A stretch of 64,000 nucleotides of DNA, from assembly GCF_006636205.1 (NCBI RefSeq), contig NZ_VIGB01000003.1, positions 7,814,501 to 7,878,500 on the forward strand. Direction: 5' to 3'. The DNA comes from Kitasatospora acidiphila. Its GTDB lineage: Bacteria > Actinomycetota > Actinomycetes > Streptomycetales > Streptomycetaceae. A program made the position numbers and the translations under genes. Of this stretch, positions 1 through 8,528 are shown in pieces; position 1 is the first letter of the stretch, and each line of letters starts with the position of its first letter. The notes beneath the pieces were generated by a model. That model had not been told where the DNA came from, made no database searches, and was given only the letters and a program-made list of their open reading frames with translations.

Positions 1-127
1 CTGCCCGCAGTGCGGCACACCCACCGCCGAACTGCTCGCCGGCCGCGAGCTGCAGATCGTCAGCGTGCGGTGGGAGGACGGCACCGCACCCACCGACACC
101 CCCGAGCCCGACCTCCAGGAGTGCTGA
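1..127 (+). CDS. hypA: HypA, hydrogenase nickel insertion protein (C-terminal fragment)
   Basis: The window opens inside this gene and only the last 41 codons are present. They contain a CPQCG motif, the second half of the HypA zinc-binding site (CxxC...CxxC), followed by an IVSVRWEDG strand and a short acidic tail ending at a TGA at 125-127. HypA delivers nickel to the large subunit of [NiFe]-hydrogenase together with HypB. Four bases separate it from hypB, which supports one operon. Assignment rests on the zinc motif plus position in a hyp operon; the N-terminal nickel-binding residues lie outside the window. Confidence 0.85.
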   Translation, partial: CPQCGTPTAELLAGRELQIVSVRWEDGTAPTDTPEPDLQEC

Positions 128-130
128 GCC

Positions 131-910
131 ATGTGCCGTGTGGTCGACCTGCAGCAGGCGGTCCTCGCCAAGAACGACCTCGCCGCGCGGCGCCTGCGCG
201 ACCGGCTGGCGGTCCGCGGCACCACGGCCGTCAATCTGCTCTCCAGTCCGGGCAGTGGCAAAACCGCCCTGCTGGAAGCCGAGTTGACGATGGCCCGGCA
301 GCGCGGCATCGGCGTGGCCGCCCTCACCGCCGACCTCGCCACCGAGAACGACGCCCAGCGGCTGGCCCGCTCCGGCGTGCCCGTCAAGCAGGTGCTGACC
401 GACGGGCTCTGCCACCTGGAGGCCGAGATGCTGGCCGGCCACCTGGACGGCTGGCTGCCCGACACCACCGCGCTGCTCTTCGTGGAGAACGTCGGCAACC
501 TGGTCTGCCCGGCCTCCTACCAGCTCGGTGAGTCACTGCGGGTGGCGTTGGCCTCGGTGACCGAGGGCGAGGACAAGCCGCTGAAGTACCCGACGGCATT
601 CGGGCTCGCCAACCTGGTGGTGGTCACCAAGACCGACATCGCCGAGGCGGTCGGCTTCGACGAGGCCGCCTTCCGGGCCAATGTGCAGCAGATCAATCCG
701 GGGGTGGAGATCCTGCTGACCTCCGCCCGGACGGGGACGGGCATCGGGCTGCTGCTGGAGCGCGCACTGGCGGTGCACGGGGGCGCCGACGTCCACCTGC
801 CGGCGCTGGCCCGCAGTGCCCAGCCTGCCGAATCACTTGAGCACCATGACCACCATGGGCCGCATGAGCAGCACGGCCACCCGCACCCCGCCCCGGCGCC
901 GACCAGGTGA
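131..910 (+). CDS. hypB: HypB, hydrogenase nickel incorporation GTPase with C-terminal His-rich tail
   Basis: This is a SIMIBI-class GTPase that supports nickel transfer into [NiFe]-hydrogenase. Visible motifs are the P-loop SSPGSGKT (about residues 38-45), the switch-like DLATENDAQR segment, a GLCHLEAEML segment matching the HypB Cys-His metal site region, and the guanine-specificity motif TKTD near residue 165. The length of 259 aa is ordinary for the family. The odd feature is a histidine-rich stretch at the extreme C terminus (HHDHHGPHEQHGHPH, about residues 237-251). In many HypB proteins the His-rich nickel store is N-terminal, and here the N terminus is short and lacks it. The stop overlaps the hypF GTG start, so translation is probably coupled. 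Confidence 0.95.
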   Translation: MCRVVDLQQAVLAKNDLAARRLRDRLAVRGTTAVNLLSSPGSGKTALLEAELTMARQRGIGVAALTADLATENDAQRLARSGVPVKQVLTDGLCHLEAEMLAGHLDGWLPDTTALLFVENVGNLVCPASYQLGESLRVALASVTEGEDKPLKYPTAFGLANLVVVTKTDIAEAVGFDEAAFRANVQQINPGVEILLTSARTGTGIGLLLERALAVHGGADVHLPALARSAQPAESLEHHDHHGPHEQHGHPHPAPAPTR

Positions 911-3243
911 CGGCCGTTCAGCCCGCCGGTCTGGAGGCGGTGGAGCGCCGCCGGGTGACCGTCCAGGGAGTGGTGCAGGGCGTCGGCTTCCGGCCCTTCG
1001 TCTACAGCCTCGCCACCGGCCTGGGCCTGGCCGGACAGGTCGAGAACACGGGAGAGGGCGTGCTCGCCGAGGTCGAGGGCCCACCCGAGGCACTGACCCG
1101 GTTCTGCACCCTGCTCGCCGACCAGGCGCCGCCACTCGCGGTGGTCGACACCGTGCACTACGAGAGGCTGCCACCGCAGGGCACCGCGGGCTTCGCCATC
1201 CTCGCCTCGGGCCGCGCCGGGCAGGCCCGCACCCTGGTCGCACCCGACACCGCCACCTGCGCCGACTGCCTGGCCGAGCTCACCGACCCGGCCGACCGGC
1301 GCCACCGGCACCCGTTCATCACCTGCACGCACTGCGGTCCGCGCTTCACCATCGTCACCGGCCTGCCCTACGACCGGGCGATGACCACGATGGCCGACTT
1401 CCCGATGTGCGGGAGGTGCACCCGTGAGTACGCCGATCCGGCCGACCGGCGCTTCCACGCCCAGCCGATCGCCTGCCACGACTGCGGACCCCGGCTCCGA
1501 CTGGTAACCCCCATGGGGGAAGCGGTCGTTGACGACCCGGTGGCCGAGGCCCGCCGCCTGTTGGGCGCCGGCGCGATCCTCGCGGTCAAGGGCCTCGGCG
1601 GCTACCACCTGGCCTGCGACGCCTGCGACCCGGCTGCCGTGGCCCGGCTGCGCCGTTGCAAGGCACGCGGGGACAAGCCGTTCGCGCTGATGGCCGCCGA
1701 CCTGGCCGAGATCGCCGACCTGGTCCAGCTCGGGCCCGAGGAGACCGCGCTGCTCACCGGCAAGGTGCGGCCGATCGTGCTGCTGCGCCGGCGCCCCGGC
1801 GGCCCCTCGACGCTGCCGGCGGCGGTCGCCCCCGGCAGCCCCGACCTGGGCGTGATGCTTCCGTACACCCCGCTGCACCACCTGCTGCTCGGCCTGCCCG
1901 GTGACCCGCCGGGGCCGCGCCTGCTGGTGATGACCAGCGGCAACCTGTCCGGCGAGCCGATCGTCACCGACGACGCCGAGGCGCTGGAGGGGCTGGCCGG
2001 GCTGGCCGACGCCTGGCTCACCCACGACCGGCCGATCCAGGTGCCCTGCGACGACTCCGTGGTGCGGGTGTGCGACGGGCAGCAGCTGACCCTGCGCCGC
2101 TCCCGGGGCTACGCGCCGCTGCCGCTGACGCTGCCCTTCCCGGTCCCGCCCACCCTGGCGGTCGGCGGTGACCTCAAGAACGCGTTCTGCCTGGGCGAGG
2201 GGCGCCGGGCCTGGCTCTCCGGCCACATCGGCGACATGGACGACCTCGCCACCCAGCAGGCGTTCGCCCGGGCCGAGGAGCAGTTGGAGTCGATCACCGC
2301 CGTGCGGCCCGAACGGCTGGCGGCCGACCGCCACCCCGGCTACCGCTCCACCGGCTGGGCCAGGCGGCACGCCGGTGGGCGCCCGCTGCGGCTGGTCCAG
2401 CACCACCATGCGCACATCGCGGCCGCGATGGCCGAGAACGGGCTCGGCGTGGGCGAGCAGGTGATCGGCGTGGCCTTCGACGGCACCGGATACGGGGACG
2501 ACGGCGCCGTCTGGGGCGGGGAGTTCCTGCTGGCCGGCTACCACCGGTTCCGGCGCCTCGCGCACCTGGGGTACGTGCCGCTGCCGGGTGGTGATGCGGC
2601 AGTCGAGCGCCCCTACCGGATGGCGCTGGCCCACCTCTGGGCGGCCGGCCTCCCGTGGGATCCGCGGCTGCCTGCGGTGAGCGCCTGTCCGCCCGATGAA
2701 CTCAGGTTGCTAGAACGACAGTTGGAGCGCGACCTGAACTGCGTGCCGACCTCCAGCATGGGGCGGTTGTTCGACGCGGTCGCCGCCCTGGCCGGGGTCT
2801 GCCGGCAGGCCGGCTACGAGGCGCAGGCCGCCATCGAGTTGGAGGCCGCGGCAGTGGCGGCCGGCAGCACGGCCGCCAACTGCGGCTATGCCTTCGCCCG
2901 GCGCGCGGGCGATCCCGCGAGCGCCGACCCGGGGCCGGTAATCGCGGCCGTGGTCGCCGACCAACTGGACGGTGTTGAAGCCGAGTTGATCGCTGCCCGG
3001 TTCCACGAGGCGGTGGCCAGGCTGGTCCGGGACGTCTGCGTCGACGCCCGGCAGCACCACGGCCTGGGCCAAGTGGCGCTCAGCGGCGGCGTGTTCGCCA
3101 ACGCGGTGCTGGCGGCCCGGTGCGCCGAGCTGCTGCGGGCCGACGGCTTCACAGTGCTGCGCCACCGGATGGTGCCGCCGGGCGACGGCGGGCTCGCGCT
3201 CGGCCAGCTGCTCGCGGCGGCTGCGGTGCCATCGGGGCACTGA
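907..3243 (+). CDS. hypF: HypF, carbamoyltransferase for [NiFe]-hydrogenase CN ligand synthesis
   Basis: A 778-aa protein with the full HypF architecture. An N-terminal acylphosphatase-like domain carries VVQGVGFRPF (about residues 20-30). Next come two zinc-finger pairs (CADC...CTHCG and MCGRC...CHDCG, about 115-190), a YrdC-like domain (about 205-395), and a C-terminal Kae1-like domain with HHHAH near residue 500. HypF turns carbamoyl phosphate and ATP into carbamoyl-adenylate and transfers the carbamoyl group to the C-terminal cysteine of HypE. The GTG at 907 is chosen because it overlaps the hypB stop and places the acylphosphatase motif at the normal distance. Confidence 0.96.
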   Translation: MTAVQPAGLEAVERRRVTVQGVVQGVGFRPFVYSLATGLGLAGQVENTGEGVLAEVEGPPEALTRFCTLLADQAPPLAVVDTVHYERLPPQGTAGFAILASGRAGQARTLVAPDTATCADCLAELTDPADRRHRHPFITCTHCGPRFTIVTGLPYDRAMTTMADFPMCGRCTREYADPADRRFHAQPIACHDCGPRLRLVTPMGEAVVDDPVAEARRLLGAGAILAVKGLGGYHLACDACDPAAVARLRRCKARGDKPFALMAADLAEIADLVQLGPEETALLTGKVRPIVLLRRRPGGPSTLPAAVAPGSPDLGVMLPYTPLHHLLLGLPGDPPGPRLLVMTSGNLSGEPIVTDDAEALEGLAGLADAWLTHDRPIQVPCDDSVVRVCDGQQLTLRRSRGYAPLPLTLPFPVPPTLAVGGDLKNAFCLGEGRRAWLSGHIGDMDDLATQQAFARAEEQLESITAVRPERLAADRHPGYRSTGWARRHAGGRPLRLVQHHHAHIAAAMAENGLGVGEQVIGVAFDGTGYGDDGAVWGGEFLLAGYHRFRRLAHLGYVPLPGGDAAVERPYRMALAHLWAAGLPWDPRLPAVSACPPDELRLLERQLERDLNCVPTSSMGRLFDAVAALAGVCRQAGYEAQAAIELEAAAVAAGSTAANCGYAFARRAGDPASADPGPVIAAVVADQLDGVEAELIAARFHEAVARLVRDVCVDARQHHGLGQVALSGGVFANAVLAARCAELLRADGFTVLRHRMVPPGDGGLALGQLLAAAAVPSGH

Positions 3244-3273
3244 GAGACCACGAACGGACAGAGGGAGAGGGCC

Positions 3274-3591
3274 ATGTGTCTGGCGGTGCCCGGCAGAGTG
3301 CTGCGGATCGAGGAACGGGACGGCACCAGGATGGCGGACGTCGACTTCGGCGGCGTCATCAAGGAGGTGTGCCTGGAGTACCTGCCGGACCTGGAGGTGG
3401 GTGAGTACGCCATCGTCCACGTCGGGTTCGCGCTGCAGCGGCTGGACGAGGAGTCGGCCCGGCGGACGCTGGAGCTGTTCGCCGGACTCGGCATCCTCCA
3501 GGAGGAGTTCGGTGACCCCTGGGAGGCGGCCGTGGCCATGGACCGGCTCACCGGCGGGTCCGAGATCGGCGTGGGAGAGGCGGAGCGGTGA
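3274..3591 (+). CDS. hypC: HypC/HupF-family hydrogenase assembly chaperone
   Basis: A 105-aa protein beginning MCLAVPGRVL, the diagnostic HypC N terminus. Its Cys2 binds the Fe(CN)2CO intermediate together with HypD. The rest is an OB-like beta barrel with the typical segment EYAIVHVGFALQRLDEE. It is a little longer than many HypC proteins (about 80-95 aa) because of a C-terminal extension after LGILQEEFG. A GGGAGAGGGCC-type ribosome binding site lies just before the ATG. Its stop overlaps the hypD start by four bases, so HypC and HypD, which act as a complex, are probably translated together. Confidence 0.95.
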   Translation: MCLAVPGRVLRIEERDGTRMADVDFGGVIKEVCLEYLPDLEVGEYAIVHVGFALQRLDEESARRTLELFAGLGILQEEFGDPWEAAVAMDRLTGGSEIGVGEAER

Positions 3592-4730
3592 AGTACCTCG
3601 AGGAGTTCCAGAACCCCGAGCTGGCCCGGCGGCTGCTCGACGACATCCGCGCCACGGTCACCAGGCCGTGGGCGCTGATGGAGGTGTGCGGCGGCCAGAC
3701 CCACACCATCATCCGCCATGGCATCGACCAACTGCTGCCCGACGAAGTGGAGTTGATCCACGGCCCGGGCTGCCCGGTGTGCGTCACCCCGTTGGAGGTG
3801 ATCGACAAGGCGCTGGAGATCGCGAGTCGGCCCGAGGTGCTCTTCTGCTCCTTCGGCGACATGCTCCGGGTGCCCGGCACCGACCGCGACCTCTTCCGGG
3901 TCCGGGCCGAGGGCGGCGACGTCCGGGTGGTCTACTCGCCACTGGACGCGCTGCGGCTCGCCCAGCAGAACCCGGGCCGGGAGGTGGTCTTCTTCGGCAT
4001 CGGCTTCGAAACAACCGCGCCGCCCAACGCCATGACGGTGTACCAGGCGAAGAAGCTGGGCATCCGCAACTTCAGCATGCTGGTCTCGCACGTCCGGGTG
4101 CCACCCGCCATCGAGGCCATCATGCGCTCACCCGACTGCCGGGTCCAGGGCTTCCTGGCCGCCGGCCACGTGTGCAGCGTGATGGGCGTCGGCGAGTACC
4201 CCGAACTCGCCGAGCGGCACCGGGTGCCGATCGTGGTCACCGGCTTCGAACCGCTGGACATCCTGGAGGGTGTGCGCCGCGCCGTGCGCCAACTGGAGTG
4301 CGGCGCCCACACGGTGGAGAACGCCTACCCGCGTGCCGTCCGCCCGGAGGGCAACCCCGCGGCGCAAGCCATGCTGGCCGACGTCTTCGAGGTCACCGAC
4401 CGGGCCTGGCGCGGCATCGGGGTGATCCCGGACAGCGGCTGGCGACTCTCCGAGCGCTACCGGGAGTTCGACGCCGAGCAGCGCTTCGCGGTCGGCGGGA
4501 TCCAGACCCGCGAGCCGGCCGCCTGCCGGGCCGGCGAAGTCCTGCAGGGCCTGCTGAAGCCGCACGAATGCGAGGCCTTCGGCACCACCTGCACCCCGCG
4601 CACCCCGCTGGGCGCCACCATGGTCTCCAGCGAGGGCGCCTGCGCCGCGTACTACCTGTACCGCCGACTGGACCTTCCGCAGGTCCGCATCGCCGCCCCG
4701 GCGGGCGTGGAGGCGAGCTCCGTTGTCTGA
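3588..4730 (+). CDS. hypD: HypD, [NiFe]-hydrogenase Fe(CN)2CO assembly protein
   Basis: A 380-aa protein with all HypD signatures: CGGQTH around Cys34, HGPGCPVC with Cys62 and Cys65, SFGDMLRVPG, GFETTAP, and the C-terminal [4Fe-4S] region with CGAHTVENAYPRAV and CEAFGTTCTPRTPLG. HypD is the scaffold on which CN and CO ligands are attached to iron before transfer to the hydrogenase large subunit. It starts with a GTG inside the end of hypC, and its own end overlaps the start of hypE by eight bases. The complete Fe-ligand assembly module is thus encoded contiguously. Confidence 0.97.
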   Translation: MKYLEEFQNPELARRLLDDIRATVTRPWALMEVCGGQTHTIIRHGIDQLLPDEVELIHGPGCPVCVTPLEVIDKALEIASRPEVLFCSFGDMLRVPGTDRDLFRVRAEGGDVRVVYSPLDALRLAQQNPGREVVFFGIGFETTAPPNAMTVYQAKKLGIRNFSMLVSHVRVPPAIEAIMRSPDCRVQGFLAAGHVCSVMGVGEYPELAERHRVPIVVTGFEPLDILEGVRRAVRQLECGAHTVENAYPRAVRPEGNPAAQAMLADVFEVTDRAWRGIGVIPDSGWRLSERYREFDAEQRFAVGGIQTREPAACRAGEVLQGLLKPHECEAFGTTCTPRTPLGATMVSSEGACAAYYLYRRLDLPQVRIAAPAGVEASSVV

Positions 4731-5805
4731 CACCATCGAGACGCCGCCGGCCGAGCAGCCCGATCTCACCGCCTGGACCTGCCCGTTGCCGCTGCGCGAC
4801 CAGACCCGCGTGGTGATGGGGCACGGCGGGGGCGGTGTGATGTCGGCCGAGCTGGTCGACCACGTCTTCGCGCCCGCGTTCGGCGGCCCGCTGCTGGCCG
4901 GGCTCGGCGACAGCGCCGTGCTGGAACTCGGCGGCGCCCGGCTGGCGTTCTCCACCGACTCCTTCGTGGTGCGCCCGCTCTTCTTCCCCGGCGGCAGCAT
5001 CGCCGACCTCGCCGTCAACGGCACGGTCAACGACCTGGCGATGAGCGGTGCCCGAGCGGCCTACCTGTCCTGCGGGTTCATCCTGGAGGAGGGCCTGGAA
5101 CTGCCGGTGCTGGGCCGGCTGGCCGAGGCGCTGGGCGCCGCCGCGCGGGCCGCCGGGGTCGAAGTGGCCACCGGTGACACCAAGGTGGTGGAGGCCGGGC
5201 ACGGCGACGGCCTCTACATCAACACCGCCGGGATCGGCCTGGTGCCGGCCGGCGTCGACCTGCGACCCCAGCGGGTGGTCCCCGGCGATGTGGTGATCGT
5301 CAGCGGTGCGATCGGCCTGCACGGGGTGGCGATCATGAGCGTGCGCGAGGGGCTGGAGTTCGGCGCCTGCGTGGTGAGCGACTGCGCACCCCTGGGCGGC
5401 CTGGTCGAGGCGATGCTCGCGGTCACCCCCGACCTCCATGTGCTGCGGGACCCGACCCGTGGTGGTCTGGCCGCGGCGCTCAACGAGATCGCCGGTGCCG
5501 CCGGGGTCGGCGTGGTCGTTCAGGAACGCCAGGTTCCGGTACCGCCGCCGGTGGCCGGCGCCTGCGCCATGCTCGGCCTGGACCCGTTCTATGTGGCCAA
5601 CGAGGGCAAGCTGGTCGCCTTCGTCCCGCGCGAGCACGCCGAGGCCGTGCTGGCGGCGATGCGCGCCCACCCGCTGGGTGCCGAGGCGGCCGTGATCGGC
5701 GAGGCGGTCGAGGCGCACCCCGGCATGGTGGTGGCCCGCACCGGGCTCGGCGGCACCAGAGTGATCGACCTGCCGCTGGGGGAGCAGCTGCCGCGGATCT
5801 GCTGA
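4723..5805 (+). CDS. hypE: HypE, carbamoyl dehydratase for CN ligand synthesis
   Basis: A 360-aa PurM/AIR-synthase-like ATPase. It begins with the glycine-rich MGHGGGGVMSAELV segment, contains FSTDSFVVRPLFFPGG and VNGTVNDLAMSGA, and ends in the obligatory PRIC tail whose terminal cysteine is carbamoylated by HypF and dehydrated to thiocyanate. The conserved TGDTKVV and DPTRGGL motifs are also present. The TTG start inside the hypD end is chosen by overlap and because the family motif begins about 30 residues in. This is the last gene of the hyp operon. A hairpin terminator follows about 35 bases after the stop. Confidence 0.96.
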   Translation: MSDTIETPPAEQPDLTAWTCPLPLRDQTRVVMGHGGGGVMSAELVDHVFAPAFGGPLLAGLGDSAVLELGGARLAFSTDSFVVRPLFFPGGSIADLAVNGTVNDLAMSGARAAYLSCGFILEEGLELPVLGRLAEALGAAARAAGVEVATGDTKVVEAGHGDGLYINTAGIGLVPAGVDLRPQRVVPGDVVIVSGAIGLHGVAIMSVREGLEFGACVVSDCAPLGGLVEAMLAVTPDLHVLRDPTRGGLAAALNEIAGAAGVGVVVQERQVPVPPPVAGACAMLGLDPFYVANEGKLVAFVPREHAEAVLAAMRAHPLGAEAAVIGEAVEAHPGMVVARTGLGGTRVIDLPLGEQLPRIC

Positions 5806-5838
5806 GGCACATGCCGCCTCGACACGCCGAAGTGCCCC

Positions 5839-5877
5839 AAGGGCAGCGGCCTCCTGATCGGTGAGGCCGCTGCCCTT
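5839..5877 (+). terminator. Intrinsic-type hairpin terminator of the hyp operon
   Basis: A perfect 15-bp inverted repeat (AAGGGCAGCGGCCTC at 5839-5853 and its complement at 5863-5877) with a 9-base loop, about 35 bases after the hypE stop. As usual in actinomycetes there is no long U tract. Confidence 0.85.
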
Positions 5878-6057
5878 TCGTGCATCGATCGCTGCCCGCT
5901 CGTGCGGCGCGGCTCGGCAAAAGTGCGGGTTCACCGGGTGTATGACGCAACATCAGGTGTGCGCCGGAGCACACCGGAGCGTGCTTGAGGGCACGCTGCT
6001 CGGCACATACTGTGGAATCATCAACTGTTGACACGAGCATGGTGTAGGAGCGCGAGT

Positions 6058-6118
6058 GCTTGGGGAGTGGTGTGTGCAGGAGATCCCTGTGCACCACTTC
6101 AATGCTTGAGTCCCAAGC
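6058..6118 (-). terminator. Possible terminator/stem-loop after the minus-strand CIS accessory gene
   Basis: The 340-base gap 5806-6145 holds no convincing gene. Besides the hyp terminator it contains this composite stem-loop: outer arms GCTTGGG (6058-6064) and CCCAAGC (6112-6118), inner arms AGTGGTG (6066-6072) and CACCACT (6092-6098). It lies directly downstream of the stop of the minus-strand gene at 6146. A TTGACA hexamer at 6028-6033 reads toward it, but no well-spaced -10 was found. Confidence 0.4.
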
Positions 6119-6145
6119 CTTCACGCTCTACGCCTGCGGTCACTG

Positions 6146-7464
6146 TCAACGCTGGATATCGCTCATTTCTCCGCTGACGTTGAGCAGTTCGTGACACTGG
6201 GTTGCCTGCTTCCCCGAGGCGGGCGTGCCCGGCAGCTGGCAGGTCACGGTTGCCGTCACAGTTTGGTCCTCGGGGACCACGATGGGAGTCACCCAGTGGT
6301 AGTCCTGGTTCCGGAACGTCTCCAAGGCGATGGTGGTGATGGTCTGATTGCCGAACTTGATGGTCAACAGACCCTGGTCGCCCTGGAAGTTGGCGGCGAC
6401 GATGTCGGTGATGCTGAAGACCTTGTTGTGCGGCACCTGGTAGGTGCCGGTCTTGGTGGCGTCACTGGCGGTCTGCACGTCGACCGTGCTGGAGCTCTGC
6501 AGGCCACTCCCGGAACGGGCTGGCCCGGGGCCGGATTGCCGCCGGTGCCCCCCGTGCCGCCGCCCGAACCGCCGCTGCTCGGCTGGCCGCTCGGTCGACC
6601 CTGGCCGCCGCCGGTCGTCGGGCCCGGGGCGGGCGCCCCGGCGGTGGGGGTCGCGGTGGCCGCCGCGGCCTGCTGGGCGACCGCTTGCTTGGCGGCCTGC
6701 TTGGCGGAGCTCTGCACGGTGGGCCGCACCAGCAGGAACCAGAGCAGCAGCAGCGCGAGCAGTGCCGCGAGCAGCGCGAGCAACCACTTGGGGAAGATCG
6801 AGAGCTGGACGAACTGCCCGTCCAGCGCCTGGCGTTGATCGCCGCCCTGGTCCTCGGCCGCGCCCTCCCGGGTCACGGCCACCTCGAAGTCCTTGGTGAC
6901 CGGCTTGCCGAACCAGATCAACCGGCGGGTGCGGACCCGCAACCGGGTCTCGGCGGACTCGCCGGGCTCCAGTCGCAGCCGATCCGGGGCGACCGCGAGC
7001 CGCAGGTCCTCGCCGGCCTGCCCCGGGGCGAACAGTGCGGTGGTGGCCGCGTTCCCCAGGTTGCGCACCGACAACCGGTAGCGGGCCCGGAGCCAGCCAC
7101 GCCGGCGCCGGGGCGCCAGCGCCGCACGCAGCTCATGGAACGGCGTGACGGTGACCACGGTCTCCGGAACGGCCACGAGTTCGGGACGCTCGGCGGGCAG
7201 CACCCTGATGCCGAGCGGGAAGTCGCCCGCCCGCACCTCGGGGGAGCGGGACGGCGCGAGCCGCACCGTCACCGTCTCGGACGTCCCCGGGTAGAGCGAG
7301 ACCCGGGCCGGCTCGACCGTCGTCCACGGCGCGCAGTCGCCGACCACGTCCAGCGAGTACGCCTCGACGATGTCCGTCTCGTTGCGGATCGTCAGGGTCG
7401 TCGTCGCCACGCCTCCGGGCGACACCGTCAGGGCGGGATGGCCGAGTTCGGCGGGTGTGCTCAT
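6146..7464 (-). CDS. CIS-cluster membrane accessory protein (single frameshift near 6510)
   Basis: Reading leftwards from the ATG at 7464 (MSTPAELGHPALTVSPGGV), residues 1-220 form immunoglobulin-like beta domains resembling the COG1470 type (TTTLTIRNETDIVEAYSL; TVRLAPSRSPEVRAGDFPLG). A transmembrane helix follows (WLLALLAALLALLLLWFLLV, about 225-245), then an Ala/Gly/Pro linker and a C-terminal domain with KTGTYQVPHNKVFSITDIVA and GDQGLLTIKFGNQTITTIAL. The reading frame breaks in the linker at a three-base C run near 6509-6511. One missing base restores a protein of about 439 aa ending at 6146. It is divergent from the regulator at 7669. Similar proteins flank Streptomyces CIS clusters, but I know of no defined function; a surface or envelope role is inferred from the topology. 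Confidence 0.7.
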
Positions 7465-7668
7465 GCCGCGACGGTAAGGCCGACGGCCGCGTCGGCGAGA
7501 GAGACCGGCGGGCAAGACGCGGGCACGCGCCTTGCCCGCGCGAACCACCAACCCCTGCCCGTAGTTGATGCGTGACACCCCGGCGTCGCCCACAGCCGGC
7601 CCCGAACCGCGGTGGCCGGTCGGAACGCATGCGTGCGTTGACGCCGCAGAAGGAGAACGGAGCGGTAG

Positions 7669-8391
7669 ATGACGTCGATCGAGACAACCCACGAGGCTGC
7701 CGCGGCACCACAGGTCGGCCGTGCCCGGATACCCGGACCATCGGCTGCCGCCGAGATACGCGTCAAGCCGAGCCGGGTGCAGGTGGCGGTGTACGCGGAG
7801 GACATCGTCCTGCACACCGGCATCGTCCAACAGCTGCGCCAGCGGCCGGAAGTGGAGCTGCTCACGGACGACGAGGCCCCGAAGGCGCAGGTGGCCCTGC
7901 TGGTGGTGGACCGGCTGACCGAGGCGGTGGCAGAGACGCTGCGCGGCCTGCGGCTCAGCACCTCCAGCCGGACCGGTCTCGTGGTCGGCAACTTCGAGGC
8001 CGGCGGGCTGCAGACCATCATCGAGTGCGGCGTCGCGGCCGTGCTGCGCAGGTCGGACGCCGACCAGGACCGGCTGGTGCACCTCATCACCGCCCTGGCC
8101 AACGGCGAGGGGGTGATGCCCGGGGACCTGCTCGGCAAGCTGCTCGACCGGGTCGGGAACCTGCAGCGTGCCCTGCTGGACCCACGGGGGCTGAGCCTGT
8201 CGACGCTGACGGCCCGTGAGGCGGAGATGCTCCGGCTGGTCGCCGACGGCTTCGACACCAGCGAGATCGCCGCGCAGACCTCCTACTCCGAACGCACCGT
8301 CAAGAACGTGCTGCACGAGATCACCACACGGCTGGGGCTGCGCAACCGCGCCCATGCCGTGGGCTACGCCATGCGCCACGGACTCATCTGA
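7669..8391 (+). CDS. LuxR/NarL-family transcriptional regulator of the CIS region
   Basis: A 240-aa protein with a C-terminal LuxR-type helix-turn-helix (LTAREAEMLRLVADGF ... TVKNVLHEITTRLGLRNRAHAVGYAMRHGLI, about residues 178-238). An atypical N-terminal receiver spans about residues 38-150. An acidic pair (VYAEDIVL) and a VVDRL segment sit near the positions of the receiver acidic pocket and phosphoacceptor, but the usual beta5 lysine region reads VLRRSDAD, so phosphorylation is uncertain. The first 35 residues are low-complexity. It is transcribed away from the accessory membrane gene and toward the CIS genes, which suggests pathway-specific control (inference). The stop codon begins a TGACGG-type palindrome. 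Confidence 0.85.
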   Translation: MTSIETTHEAAAAPQVGRARIPGPSAAAEIRVKPSRVQVAVYAEDIVLHTGIVQQLRQRPEVELLTDDEAPKAQVALLVVDRLTEAVAETLRGLRLSTSSRTGLVVGNFEAGGLQTIIECGVAAVLRRSDADQDRLVHLITALANGEGVMPGDLLGKLLDRVGNLQRALLDPRGLSLSTLTAREAEMLRLVADGFDTSEIAAQTSYSERTVKNVLHEITTRLGLRNRAHAVGYAMRHGLI

Positions 8392-8401
8392 CGGAACCTC
8401 A
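8389..8401 (+). repeat. Stop-codon palindrome TGACGGNNCGTCA, imperfect copy
   Basis: TGACGGAACCTCA begins with the stop codon of the regulator gene. It differs at one arm position from the perfect copies at 30382, 60276 and 62999. Confidence 0.6.
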
Positions 8402-8489
8402 GGTGCCCACTGGGATTGCCCTTTGGGACACCGGCCGCTACCCCCGGCTCGGGTACCCGGGCTCTGTCCCCGGGCGCCCGGGCCGGGGA

Positions 8490-8517
8490 GACTGGCAGGA
8501 GCGCCGTCCTGCCAGTC
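8490..8517 (+). promoter_or_regulatory. Hairpin in the leader of the exported beta-propeller gene
   Basis: Perfect 11-bp inverted repeat GACTGGCAGGA (8490-8500) / TCCTGCCAGTC (8507-8517) with a 6-base loop. It lies about 10 bases before the GTG start at 8529 and about 100 bases after the regulator stop. It could terminate regulator transcription or act as a leader structure for the next gene. Confidence 0.55.
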
Positions 8518-8528
8518 TGTGAGGTTGA

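Noticed and set aside
517..2634. 700-codon minus-strand open frame opposite hypB-hypF
   Set aside because: The sense strand encodes complete, motif-rich Hyp proteins; the antisense frame is low-complexity and stop-poor only because of high GC.
6018..6130. Small RNA in the hyp-CIS gap driven by TTGACA at 6028
   Set aside because: There is no -10 at a workable distance; the hairpins are explained as a terminator.
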